From assembly GCF_003049735.1 (NCBI RefSeq), contig NZ_PIRM01000004.1, positions 103,550 to 167,549 of the forward strand: a stretch of 64,000 bases of DNA, in the 5' to 3' direction. The translations under genes were made by a program, and so were the position numbers. Under the pieces are notes generated by a model. That model was given only the letters and a program-made list of their open reading frames with translations, was not told where the DNA came from and searched no databases. This stretch comes from Campylobacter concisus. Lineage in GTDB: Bacteria > Campylobacterota > Campylobacteria > Campylobacterales > Campylobacteraceae. Shown piece by piece: positions 9,130-17,334 of this stretch. Within the stretch, counting starts at the first letter, position 1. Every line of letters begins with the position of its first letter.

Positions 9130-10141
9130 CAAAGCTGATGCTTCCCTTGCTGTAGTTTGTCACCTTTGCTTCAAAGAAATTTGACTTTTGGTCGTTAAAT
9201 TTCGCAAAGTCATCGACCCATTTGATTGGGTGAGCGACATTGTATTTGCGTTTTAGACCGATTGCAACTAGACGTTGGTCGATGAGATAGTGGATGTATT
9301 GCTCGATGATATCATCAGTAAAGCCCATTATTTGGTTTTGGGTGATGTATTTGCCCCATTTGATCTCTAAATTTCCAGCTTTTTCAAACATATCATAAAT
9401 TTTTGCCTCAGTCTCAGGCGTAAAGAGGTCAGGTCTCTCTTTGCGGACCGAATTTATCATGTTTTGAAACAAAAGCAAGTGCGTGATCTCGTCGCGTTGG
9501 ATGAAGCGTATCATTTGAGCTGAGCCTAGCATCTTGCCAGCACGAGCTAGAGCGTAGATCGCTGTAAAGCCACTGTAAAAGTAGATACCCTCTAAAATTT
9601 GGTTGGCAACCATCGCAAGAAGCAGCTTCTCGTCAGTCACTTCACCCGCAAGCTCTTCATAGACACTTGAGATGTAGTCATTTTTCTCGCGTAAGACATC
9701 GTCGTGCTTCTCCATCTCATAAATGAGGTCGGTGTTGTCACAGATCGCCTCGACCATGACGGCGTAAGACTTGCTGTGGTTTGCCTCTTCGTAGGCTTGG
9801 CGGCTTAGCACGGCGTTGATCTCTGGTGCGGTGATGTAAGGGTTGATGTTGTCAGCTAGGTTATTTGTCTGAAAGCTATCCATTGAGATGAGCTGGCTCC
9901 AAACTAGGTCATACATGCGTTTTTCAGCCTCTGTGAGGTTGTAGGCGTAGTCGCGCACGTCGTCTGTGGTGTCGACCTCTTTTGGAAACCAGGTATTTGC
10001 CTCCATGAGGTCCCAAAGCTTTAACGCCCACTCGTATTTTGCCTTGGTGAAATTTAAAATGCCGTGCGGGTTGCCGTTAAAGACTCTTCTGTCGGTCAAA
10101 TTTTCATTTGAACTTGGGTTGTAGATGCGTTTTCTATTCAT
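9119..10141 (-). CDS. nrdB: Ribonucleotide reductase beta subunit
   Basis: Class I ribonucleoside-diphosphate reductase small subunit (340 residues), which provides the di-iron/tyrosyl radical for reduction of NDPs to dNDPs with NrdA. Metal ligands match the E. coli pattern: Asp88 (SMDSF), Glu119 and His122 (EEANH), Glu184 (LEGIYF), Glu218 and His221 (RDEITH). The radical Tyr126 is four residues after His122. The C-terminus ISFDDF is the tail that docks on NrdA. The nrdA gene is not in the window. It is first in a tight minus-strand operon. Confidence 0.96.
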   Translation of the reverse strand: MNRKRIYNPSSNENLTDRRVFNGNPHGILNFTKAKYEWALKLWDLMEANTWFPKEVDTTDDVRDYAYNLTEAEKRMYDLVWSQLISMDSFQTNNLADNINPYITAPEINAVLSRQAYEEANHSKSYAVMVEAICDNTDLIYEMEKHDDVLREKNDYISSVYEELAGEVTDEKLLLAMVANQILEGIYFYSGFTAIYALARAGKMLGSAQMIRFIQRDEITHLLLFQNMINSVRKERPDLFTPETEAKIYDMFEKAGNLEIKWGKYITQNQIMGFTDDIIEQYIHYLIDQRLVAIGLKRKYNVAHPIKWVDDFAKFNDQKSNFFEAKVTNYSKGSISFDDF

Positions 10142-10212
10142 AAATTTCTCTCTTGTTTGTAGTAAAAATTTCTCAAAATCTTACCCAAAGCAAGGTAAAA
10201 ATTTACTTTTAT

Positions 10213-11337
10213 TTAGACGGCTTTGCTCCTTTTTATGGTCATCAAAAAGCCAGTTATGATTAGTAAAACTGCGATCACACATGATACGGCAAACACTACC
10301 TGACCAATTTCGCCAAACATCTCACCGGTGTGCAGACTAAGCACTTTGCGGCCAGCTTTTTTAGCCTCTGGAATGCTTTCAGCCTTGCTAATAAGCTTAT
10401 TCTCTTTGATCTTACCAGCGCTCGCGTCAAGCTTTAGTTTGCCCACTTGGCTCTCGCTAGTTTCGTAGTTTATAGTGTAGGTAGTTTGGTTATTTTCAGG
10501 TACGTTTATCGTGAGCGATTTTAGCTCTAGCGTGACATTTTCTTTAAAAATTTGCTTCGCAGTCTCGATCTCTTTAAATTTCTCGTCGCTTATTGGGAGT
10601 AAATTTGATTGTGGTAGACTTTTTTTCATTGGAGCTGTTTTTAGGTCAAAAAATATACTATTTACACCGCTTCTAACCCATCCATAAGACCAGTAAAGTC
10701 CAGTTAGTGACATCACCACAAGTAAGATCGCCACGTAGGTGCCAAGGCTGGTGTGAAGGTTATAGAAGCAGGCGTAGCCCTTTGCTTTTGGTTTAATTTT
10801 TAGCGAATTTAAGAAATTTCGTTTGATCGCTGGTGCGTAGAGGATGAGGCCACTGATAGCAAGCAGAGCCATGATGATAGAGCTAATGGCAACTATTTGT
10901 TTGCCGATATTGGCTGGTACTTTGCTATCAAGCAAGGCAAGTCCTAAATTTCTATGAAGACTTAAGATAATGATACGAAATTTCTCACCCCAATCCTCGC
11001 TAATAACTTCGCCACTTCTTGGATCTATGAAGAAATTTAATTGCTTTTTATCCTTTGTAATGCTTATACGATAAGCTTCATTTGCTCCACCTATTTGTAA
11101 GCTTTCAAGCGTATCAAATTGAATCTCACTTTTTGCTTTAGCTAGGAGTTCATTTAAACTTAAATTTACTTTTTCGCTAGGAACTAAGTTTATAAAATTT
11201 TTATTTATCGCACTTTTGATCTCTTCTCTATAAGACGCAAATGGTGCTGAAAGAGTCATGAATATTAGCGGAATAGCCGCAATTAGTCCAATTATTAGGT
11301 GGATGTTGAAGATGATTTTTCCTCTTTTTAAAAACAT
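10213..11337 (-). CDS. PepSY-associated membrane protein
   Basis: 374 residues. One N-terminal membrane segment (about 9-30), a periplasmic PepSY-like region, two central segments (about 145-170 and 195-220) and a C-terminal segment (about 345-368). Signature pieces are FNIHLIIGL near the start, LHRNLGLALL, FYNLHTSLG and LSLHTGEMFG, which carry conserved His residues typical of the PepSY-TM (PiuB-like) family. Members are often linked to siderophore or metal uptake and may act as inner-membrane reductases. No metal-uptake gene is adjacent here. It stands alone between nrdB and the kinase-like gene. Confidence 0.8.
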   Translation of the reverse strand: MFLKRGKIIFNIHLIIGLIAAIPLIFMTLSAPFASYREEIKSAINKNFINLVPSEKVNLSLNELLAKAKSEIQFDTLESLQIGGANEAYRISITKDKKQLNFFIDPRSGEVISEDWGEKFRIIILSLHRNLGLALLDSKVPANIGKQIVAISSIIMALLAISGLILYAPAIKRNFLNSLKIKPKAKGYACFYNLHTSLGTYVAILLVVMSLTGLYWSYGWVRSGVNSIFFDLKTAPMKKSLPQSNLLPISDEKFKEIETAKQIFKENVTLELKSLTINVPENNQTTYTINYETSESQVGKLKLDASAGKIKENKLISKAESIPEAKKAGRKVLSLHTGEMFGEIGQVVFAVSCVIAVLLIITGFLMTIKRSKAV

Positions 11338-11412
11338 TTTTTTCCTTTGAATTTTAATAGCGAATATTATTTTATTTTTTGTTAAGAGGAGATAAATTTG
11401 GTAAGAAATTTG

Positions 11413-12147
11413 CTATTTATTTTGAGCGATCGGTAAGAGATACTCAAAGGTTCTGATGACTGCGTTTAGATCCTTTTTATTTAGAGATTTAAATGGTTTT
11501 AGTAAGTGATAAAGTGGTTTAAATTTTATAATTAGCTGTAGTGAGCGCGCGTAAATTTCACCCCCTCCGGTTGCCAAATATTCGCTAATGACTTCGCTTG
11601 CAAACTCGTCTGAAATTTTAAAACGAAATAACTCATCTATAAAAACAAGCAGATCGCGACACTTTTGAAGCTCTAGGTCATGGCTAAAAAATTTTGACTC
11701 AAAGTCTAAAAATTTTATCTCGTCATTTTTTATGGCGATATCCCTAAGGGCTGGGCGTCCGTGCGCAAAATTTAGTGCATGAAGCCCAGCTAGTGCGCGG
11801 GCTGCTTTTAGTAGAATTTCATGTTTAAATTTTTCATTGTTGCTATACTTAAAAAGCTGAGAAATCGGTTCACCGACATCTTCTATCACGAAAAACTCAT
11901 CGCTTTTTAGAATGAGTTTTGGGGCAGGAGCTTTGGCTTCGTTTAAAATTTCAAGTTTCTTTATTTCGTTGGCAAATGATTTATAAGGATTTGGCTTGAA
12001 AATTTTAGTTAAAAAGCCACCTTCAATGTTTTTTTCAATACGTTTTAACCAAAATTTTTGTCCATCAAATTTAAAGCTAAAGACACGATCATTACCGTCA
12101 CTATGACTTTTTAAAATTTCATTGACATATTGTTTTAAATTTTGCAT
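11413..12147 (-). CDS. Protein-kinase-fold phosphotransferase, substrate unknown
   Basis: 244 residues. The pattern fits the RIO/KdkA/YrbL-like branch of the kinase fold: an N-lobe lysine in FWLKRIEKN, a hinge-like FFVIEDVGEP, a catalytic loop HGRPALRDIAIKN and a metal-binding FLDFES in place of DFG. Relatives phosphorylate LPS core sugars or small molecules. No LPS genes are adjacent, so the substrate is open. Divergent from the tRNA cluster. Confidence 0.65.
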   Translation of the reverse strand: MQNLKQYVNEILKSHSDGNDRVFSFKFDGQKFWLKRIEKNIEGGFLTKIFKPNPYKSFANEIKKLEILNEAKAPAPKLILKSDEFFVIEDVGEPISQLFKYSNNEKFKHEILLKAARALAGLHALNFAHGRPALRDIAIKNDEIKFLDFESKFFSHDLELQKCRDLLVFIDELFRFKISDEFASEVISEYLATGGGEIYARSLQLIIKFKPLYHLLKPFKSLNKKDLNAVIRTFEYLLPIAQNK

Positions 12148-12250
12148 ATTTGTAATTTAGCGAAAGAAATCTGAATTTTTACATAATATATAGCATAAAT
12201 TTTAGTAAAAAATGATGAGAATATATTAAGTAAAAGAGGCAGTAAGGCAC

Positions 12251-12326
<76 letters not shown>

Positions 12327-12410
12327 AAATAGATTTTGGCATTTTATCTTTTTATGGCTTACAATATTTTGAAATTTGTTTTAGCAAAATAAAATTTTAA
12401 GCAATTTTTG

Positions 12411-12416
12411 GATAAT
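12411..12416 (+). promoter_or_regulatory. Probable -10 box for the tRNA Gly-Leu-Cys unit
   Basis: GATAAT lies 16 bases before tRNA-Gly in an AT-rich stretch, at a suitable distance for transcription to begin just before the tRNA. No clear -35. Confidence 0.45.
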
Positions 12417-12431
12417 ATTGCAAACTTTAAC

Positions 12432-12506
12432 GCGGGAATAGCTCAGGGGTAGAGCACAACCTTGCCAAGGTTGGGGTCGCGAGTTCGAATCTCGTTTCCC
12501 GCTCCA
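12432..12506 (+). tRNA. tRNA-Gly (GCC)
   Basis: Acceptor GCGGGAA pairs with TTCCCGC. Anticodon loop TTGCCAA gives GCC. The T arm has GAGTTCGAATCTC. CCA is encoded. First of three closely packed tRNA genes (8- and 6-base gaps), probably one transcript. Confidence 0.97.
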
Positions 12507-12514
12507 TTAACTTA

Positions 12515-12601
12515 GCCCGAGTGGCGGAATGGTAGACGCAAGGGACTTAAAATCCCTCGGTAGTTTTTACCGTACCGGTTCAAGTCCGGTCTCGGGCACC
12601 A
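12515..12601 (+). tRNA. tRNA-Leu (TAA)
   Basis: 87 bases with the long variable arm of a class II tRNA. Acceptor GCCCGAG pairs with CTCGGGC. Anticodon loop CTTAAAA gives TAA. CCA is encoded. Confidence 0.97.
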
Positions 12602-12607
12602 CGATAT

Positions 12608-12681
12608 GGCGACATGGCCAAGTGGTAAGGCATGAGCCTGCAAAGCTTTGATCCCCGGTTCGAATCCGGGTGTCGCCTCCA
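12608..12681 (+). tRNA. tRNA-Cys (GCA)
   Basis: Acceptor GGCGACA pairs with TGTCGCC. Anticodon loop CTGCAAA gives GCA. The top pair of the anticodon stem is a T-T mismatch. CCA is encoded. 74 bases. Confidence 0.96.
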
Positions 12682-12713
12682 AACTTCAAAAATAACTACT
12701 CAAAGGAATAACA

Positions 12714-12869
12714 GTGAGAAATTTATTTTTAGCAGCTTGTATAGCATTTTTTGTAGCTGGTTGTTCAAATACTTGGCATGGTGTAAAAGAAGATACTCAT
12801 AATGCTAAAGAATGGACCAAAGAAAAGATAAATGATGGAGCTACATATATTAAAGAAAAAACAGAGTAA
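12714..12869 (+). CDS. Entericidin-like small lipoprotein
   Basis: 51 residues from GTG 12714 with SD AAAGGA. MRNLFLAACIAFFVAGCSNT is a lipoprotein signal (lipobox VAGC, mature Cys17), followed by WHGVKEDTHNAKEWTKEKIN, an amphipathic, charged segment. The C-N-T-x-x-G-x-x-x-D pattern resembles EcnA/EcnB entericidins, small lipoproteins of the cell envelope first described as a toxin-antidote pair in E. coli. Only one such gene is present here. It sits 32 bases after tRNA-Cys and before tRNA-Ser, so it may share the tRNA transcript. Confidence 0.7.
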   Translation: MRNLFLAACIAFFVAGCSNTWHGVKEDTHNAKEWTKEKINDGATYIKEKTE

Positions 12870-12906
12870 AATTTAGAGATTATAGTAAATTTTAAGCAAA
12901 GTTGGT

Positions 12907-12912
12907 TATAAT
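12907..12912 (+). promoter_or_regulatory. -10 box for tRNA-Ser
   Basis: TATAAT within GGTTATAATCAC, 15 bases before tRNA-Ser. Confidence 0.55.
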
Positions 12913-12927
12913 CACAAATCTTTAATT

Positions 12928-13017
12928 CGGGAGATGGCTGAGCGGTCGAAAGCGGCGGTCTTGAAAACCGTTGAGGTGTGAAAGCCTCCTGGGGTTCGAA
13001 TCCCTATCTCCCGGCCA
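12928..13017 (+). tRNA. tRNA-Ser (TGA)
   Basis: 90 bases with a long variable arm. Acceptor CGGGAGA pairs with TCTCCCG. Anticodon loop CTTGAAA gives TGA. The T arm has GGGGTTCGAATCCC. CCA is encoded. Confidence 0.97.
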
Positions 13018-13491
13018 CCTATCTAATTCCTTGTTTATTTTATAAAGCATTACCTAGATTTATCGTTCATAATGCCTATAAGAAATTTCTATAAATATTC
13101 AGTCCAAAATTTACTAAAACTAAAAATATCAGTAAATTTCTTATTTAAAGTAAGACATTGTAAGATAAGGGAAAGTTTAAGAGTTTTTATATTTGATTTT
13201 TGGCTATCTTAAATTCTCAAAATAATATTTGTAGTAGTCCATCCAAAATATATAATAGGTAGTAATCCTGTGTATAAATATACATAAAATTAATAATATT
13301 GAATAAAGAATTTAAGACGAATCCAAAATAAAAATTTAAACTAAAGCAATCCATGAAAATAGTTTAAAGTTAAAGTGGCGGCTATGTTTTATGTAGTCTA
13401 GGTTCTATTTATATTTAATAGATAAAAGTACAACAGACAAAAAATAAACTACTTGCTGATAAATATTTTTTGAAATATTATTTTGAGAGAA
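13018..13491. other. AT-rich intergenic stretch with no gene seen
   Basis: About 470 bases between tRNA-Ser and the frr terminator. No frame longer than a few codons with a credible start and SD on either strand, no tRNA-like fold and no obvious repeat. Confidence 0.6.
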
Positions 13492-13519
13492 TATCTAGCC
13501 ACATAAAAGTAGCTAGATA
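13492..13519 (-). terminator. Stem-loop after frr
   Basis: TATCTAGC (13492-13499) pairs with GCTAGATA (13512-13519) around a 12-base loop, 20 bases past the frr stop on the minus strand. Confidence 0.5.
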
Positions 13520-13539
13520 AGGAAAAATTTCTAAAAATT

Positions 13540-14097
13540 TTAGATTTTTAAAAGCTCGGCTTCTTTTTCTTTTACAAGAGTATCGATTTTTGCAGTGTAG
13601 GTGTCAGTTATCTTTTGAACCTCATCTTGCCCCTTTTTGCTCTCGTCCTCAGTTATAGCTTTGTCTTTTTCAAGCTTTTTGACTTCATCGTTTGCGTCTT
13701 TTCTTACGTTTCTTATACTAACTTTGGCTTTTTCTCCCATTGATTTTGCATGTTTTGCATTTTCTTGGCGTTGCTCAACGGTCATAGGTGGGAAAAATAG
13801 CTTAACACTCTCGCCGTCACTATTTGGATTGACACCGATATTTGCTGCTTGGATAGCCGATGATATGGCTTTTATCATACTTTTTTCCCAAGGCGTGATA
13901 GCGATAGTTGAAGCGTCGCTTGTAAGCACAGTGGCTACTTGGTTAAGTGGAGTTGGCGAACCATAATAATCAACCATTACATGATCTACAATATTAATGT
14001 TTACCTTACCTGTTCTAAGCGTTGTAAAGTCGCGTTTTAGTGAAGCTATTGCTTTCTCGCAGCCTTCTTTTTGTGTTTCGTAAATTTTATTTAGCAT
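13540..14097 (-). CDS. frr: Ribosome recycling factor
   Basis: 185 residues, standard length. Splits post-termination ribosomes together with EF-G so they can start again. Shows the family blocks [45 protein letters not shown] and [12 protein letters not shown]. Its start overlaps the end of the polysaccharide deacetylase gene by 11 bases, so it is probably translated from the secG-deacetylase-frr transcript. Confidence 0.97.
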   Translation of the reverse strand: MLNKIYETQKEGCEKAIASLKRDFTTLRTGKVNINIVDHVMVDYYGSPTPLNQVATVLTSDASTIAITPWEKSMIKAISSAIQAANIGVNPNSDGESVKLFFPPMTVEQRQENAKHAKSMGEKAKVSIRNVRKDANDEVKKLEKDKAITEDESKKGQDEVQKITDTYTAKIDTLVKEKEAELLKI

Positions 14098-15046
14098 TGA
14101 TGTCCTTTATTAGAAGTTTTGTACTTCGTTGATGATCTACTTTTAGTGATATTAAAACTTTGCGTTTATCGAGAGGTGGGTTAAATTTACACTCAAAAAC
14201 ACCATTTGTCATAGGTACCTTTTTAAAGCCATTAAAGCCAGTCATGAAAAAATTACCTTCACTAGCATTTGTATCAGTTTTTATAATAAGTCTGTCTATT
14301 GCATTATTTTGTGGATAGCTATCCGGAAATATCCACTCGGCATTTAGAAATTTGCTATTAAAAGTTAGTGCTATTTTTGTACCATTCATTACTGGTGTTC
14401 TATAGAGATCGTAAACATCACTCTTGTCTGAAACCGCACCTGAGTTTTGATTTAAAAGTGCTAAAAAGCCAAATTCTTTTGCCAAAGAGACAACTCTGTT
14501 ATCGATCTCACCGTATGGCACTGCGAAATATTTTGGCTTATAGCCCATATGTTTTTCAAAGGTCTCTACACCCTTTTGAAAATCCTCTCTTAATGCCTCA
14601 TCGCTAAGTTTTGTCATCCTTGGGTGCGCGTATGAGTGGTAGCCGATCTCGCCGTAGGCCTCAAGTTCTTTAATCTGATCAAAATCCAAATAATCGCCAT
14701 ATTTATTTGCACTGGCTTCCACATAAAGCATTAGCGCAAATGGATATTTATACTCTTTAAATACACTAAGGGCCTTGTCATAGAAACTTTTATAACCATC
14801 ATCTACAGTGATGACGATCCAGTTATCAGGTATTTTTTCGCCAGCATTTACAGCATCGACTAGCTTTGAGAGTTTAACGACTTCATAGCCATTATTTTTG
14901 AAATATTCAAACTGCTCTCTTAAATTTTTAATAGAAATATCAGTGCTTGTATGTCTTGGATCATCAAAGCGATGATAGACTAAAATATGAGCGTCTGCTA
15001 AAGCAAATGTTAGCGTCAAGAATGACGCTAAAAGTGTTTTTATCAT
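14087..15046 (-). CDS. Exported polysaccharide deacetylase (NodB/CE4 family)
   Basis: 319 residues. Signal peptide [19 protein letters not shown], then [10 protein letters not shown] and a NodB domain with motif 1 VITVDDGY (catalytic/metal Asp pair), motif 2 YHSYAHP (His-x3-His metal ligands) and FAVPYGEID. The last 90 residues form an extra domain rich in beta structure. Likely removes N-acetyl groups from an extracytoplasmic polysaccharide or peptidoglycan; the substrate is unknown. It lies between secG and frr, overlapping frr. Confidence 0.85.
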   Translation of the reverse strand: MIKTLLASFLTLTFALADAHILVYHRFDDPRHTSTDISIKNLREQFEYFKNNGYEVVKLSKLVDAVNAGEKIPDNWIVITVDDGYKSFYDKALSVFKEYKYPFALMLYVEASANKYGDYLDFDQIKELEAYGEIGYHSYAHPRMTKLSDEALREDFQKGVETFEKHMGYKPKYFAVPYGEIDNRVVSLAKEFGFLALLNQNSGAVSDKSDVYDLYRTPVMNGTKIALTFNSKFLNAEWIFPDSYPQNNAIDRLIIKTDTNASEGNFFMTGFNGFKKVPMTNGVFECKFNPPLDKRKVLISLKVDHQRSTKLLIKDINAK

Positions 15047-15048
15047 TG

Positions 15049-15378
15049 TTATTTTGCTGGAGTTTGTGGTGCACTAGGAGCTGATGGTACGTCGTTTGAC
15101 TTTGGTATGACTAGAGATTTACTATCGACGCTATCAACGATAGAGCGTTTTAGATCTTTATTGTAGAAGTATCCAAGTGCAAGTGTATTTAAGATAAATA
15201 AAATACCTACGATAAAAGTAAATTTAGCTAAAAATCCAGCTGGTCCTTTTGCTCCAAAAAGACTCTCGTTACTTCCGCTATATGCCCCAAGTCCGATAGA
15301 TGAGCTTTTTTGAAGTAAAACAGCGATAGTTATAATGACAGCTAGAGCAAACTGTAAGATCAAAAATATTAAACTCAC
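15049..15378 (-). CDS. secG: Protein-export membrane protein SecG
   Basis: 109 residues. Two membrane segments (about 1-21 and 52-71) around the family motif LLQKSSSIGLGAYSGSNESLFG, then a Pro/Ser-rich cytosolic tail. Small non-essential subunit of the SecYEG translocon; secY is at 43989 in this window. Ends two bases before the deacetylase gene. Confidence 0.93.
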   Translation of the reverse strand: MSLIFLILQFALAVIITIAVLLQKSSSIGLGAYSGSNESLFGAKGPAGFLAKFTFIVGILFILNTLALGYFYNKDLKRSIVDSVDSKSLVIPKSNDVPSAPSAPQTPAK

Positions 15379-15444
15379 GAAATTTCCTTTAAATTTTTAA
15401 AAATAATTAGTTGCGATTATACAAGAAAAGATTTAAATTTTTAG

Positions 15445-15834
15445 TTAAAGTTCTTTTTCAAGCTCATAAAGCTCATATCTTATGCCTTTAAAAAGCTCGG
15501 CTTGTTCTAAATTTATGAGTTTAAAGCACTCTTCAAGCACGCGAGCACTCTCCTGGGCGCGCTTGAAATTTGCAGTTATTATCTCGTCTAAATTTTCTCT
15601 AGCTTGCTCGCTTTTTGTGCTAGTTTTTAAAACGTCGTTTTGAGAATTTCTAAATTTTAAAAATTCTTTTTGCGGGATCTTTGCCTTGTGGCGGAGGGAT
15701 TTTATCTTATAGGCGAGCTTGGCGTCATCAAAGACATATCTTTTCATATCTTCAACAACGCGAAGCCCTTCTTTTAGCCTATTTAGATTCGCATCTATTA
15801 CTCGGTAGATGCGCTCATCTTTAGTCGTTTCTAT
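15445..15834 (-). CDS. ThiD2/ThiE-N-like protein without a canonical start
   Basis: The frame opened by ATG 15747 (100 residues) is clearly 5'-short: in-frame codons upstream encode ERIYRVIDANLNRLKEGLRV, the hallmark of the domain found fused to or beside thiamine-phosphate synthase (ThiD2, a hydroxymethylpyrimidine-phosphate kinase, in some reports). The frame is closed upstream by TAG at 15844-15846, and no ATG, GTG or TTG lies between. An ATA at 15832-15834 has an AGGA seven bases before it and would give 129 residues, overlapping the BI-1 gene by 14 bases. Alternatively a one-base deletion separates it from an ATG at 15815-15817. Function in thiamine synthesis is inferred from the motif only. 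Confidence 0.6.
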   Translation of the reverse strand: METTKDERIYRVIDANLNRLKEGLRVVEDMKRYVFDDAKLAYKIKSLRHKAKIPQKEFLKFRNSQNDVLKTSTKSEQARENLDEIITANFKRAQESARVLEECFKLINLEQAELFKGIRYELYELEKEL

Positions 15835-16519
15835 TAAAAATTCCTAAAATTTGTAGTAATGATGTAAATAGATTTACAAAATCAAGATACAAAGCAACTG
15901 CGCCTTCAACTGGTGTTTCATAGTTTCCACGGATAATATTTTGCGTATCAAAAAGTATATATGCGCTAAATAAGATCGATGAAATACTTGCGATTACAAG
16001 TTGAAACATTGTGCTTTTAACGAAAATATTGATAATAGCTGCTGCAACGATAACAATTAAGGTTATGAACAACATTTTACCCATTGTTGTAAAGTCGCGT
16101 TTTGTATTCATTGCAAAGATACTTAACGCACCGAAAGCAACTGTTGTTAGTCCAAATGCTTGAGCTACGATACCAGCTCCACTTGGCATAGCCAAGATCG
16201 CTGAAAGTAGCGGAGTTAGCGTAAGACCACTTATGAAAGTAAACGCAAATAGAAGTATTAAATTTAATCCCTCTTTACGTTTAGCTGCCATTAAGCCAAA
16301 AAGTAGTGCAAACTCGACTATTACAAGCCCCCAAAACAAAAATCTATTTGCCGCAAAAACGCCAGCGATGCTAATACCTACATAAGCGCCAGCTGTTGCT
16401 GAAAGTAGCGATGCTGCAAAAAGTTGATAAGTTTGTTTTATAAAAGTGCTTAGTGAGCTTTGAGAGTACGCAAGTTCTTCTTGATTTTGTTTTGCGTAGT
16501 TCCTATCATACAGACTCAT
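15821..16519 (-). CDS. BI-1/YccA-family inner-membrane protein
   Basis: 232 residues with seven hydrophobic segments and the family features FIKQTYQLFAASLLSATAGA near the start, LTLTPLLSAI, and the C-terminal ALYLDFVNLFTSLLQILG. The Bax-inhibitor-1 family contains YccA, an FtsH-interacting protein, and calcium-leak channels; the role in Campylobacter is not established. Divergent from canB. Confidence 0.88.
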   Translation of the reverse strand: MSLYDRNYAKQNQEELAYSQSSLSTFIKQTYQLFAASLLSATAGAYVGISIAGVFAANRFLFWGLVIVEFALLFGLMAAKRKEGLNLILLFAFTFISGLTLTPLLSAILAMPSGAGIVAQAFGLTTVAFGALSIFAMNTKRDFTTMGKMLFITLIVIVAAAIINIFVKSTMFQLVIASISSILFSAYILFDTQNIIRGNYETPVEGAVALYLDFVNLFTSLLQILGIFNRND

Positions 16520-16649
16520 TTTATCTCCTTATGAATTTTTGAATGAGTTTAGCCTAAAATAATTAAACAATGAATAAAAAGAATTTTAACAAATTATATT
16601 AGTTAAAAATTTATATATTAAAGTATTTTTTAGATTAAATAAAAGTTGC

Positions 16650-16655
16650 TATAAT
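16650..16655 (+). promoter_or_regulatory. -10 box for canB
   Basis: TATAAT within TTGCTATAATCGCG, 35 bases upstream of the canB start. It matches the extended Campylobacter -10 (GCTATAAT). Confidence 0.6.
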
Positions 16656-16689
16656 CGCGTAAAAATATAAAAAATGGAGATAAATTTCT

Positions 16690-17334
16690 ATGGATGACTC
16701 GCTACTTGAAGGTGCGGTAAAATTTATGGAAGATGGCTTTTTAGAGCATGAAGAGCTCTTTAAAAGTCTACAAAATAGACAAGACCCACATACCCTTTTT
16801 ATATCCTGTGTTGATTCAAGAGTGGTACCGAATTTGATAACAAACTGCCTTCCAGGCGAGCTTTTTATGGTGCGAAATATCGCAAACATCGTGCCACCTT
16901 ATAGAGTGAGCGAAGAGTTTTTGGCAACGACTTCGGCTATCGAATATGCATTAGAGCTTTTAAATATCAAAAATATCATTATTTGCGGACACTCTGATTG
17001 TGGTGGATGTGCAGCGCTTTATGTGGATGAAAAAAAGCTCAAAACCACGCCAAATGTTAGAAATTGGATAAAGCTAATAGAGCCGATCAAACGAGAAGTG
17101 CTTAAATTTACAAGCGACGATCCAGCGAAGATGGCGTGGCTAACTGAGAGATTAAATGTGATAAATTCGATCGAAAATATAATGACTTATCCAAATGTAA
17201 AAGAGGAGTATGAAAGAGGAAATCTTCAAATTTATGGCTGGCACTACATTATAGAAACTGGTGAAATTTTTAGCTACGATTTAAAAGAGGGCACGTTCAA
17301 ACTTTTAGCGGATAAAAGGGGTGAAAATGCGTAA
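16690..17334 (+). CDS. canB: Beta-class carbonic anhydrase
   Basis: Interconverts CO2 and bicarbonate in the cytosol, important for capnophilic Campylobacter. 214 residues. Zinc ligands Cys40 (SCVDSRV), His101 and Cys104 (GHSDCGGC), with catalytic Asp42-Arg44. Followed by an overlapping MscS-type gene, the same order I recall for C. jejuni Cj0237-Cj0238. Confidence 0.95.
   Translation: MDDSLLEGAVKFMEDGFLEHEELFKSLQNRQDPHTLFISCVDSRVVPNLITNCLPGELFMVRNIANIVPPYRVSEEFLATTSAIEYALELLNIKNIIICGHSDCGGCAALYVDEKKLKTTPNVRNWIKLIEPIKREVLKFTSDDPAKMAWLTERLNVINSIENIMTYPNVKEEYERGNLQIYGWHYIIETGEIFSYDLKEGTFKLLADKRGENA

Noticed and set aside
13018..13491. Possible integration site or tRNA remnant downstream of tRNA-Ser
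   Set aside because: No direct repeat of the tRNA 3' end and no integrase gene.
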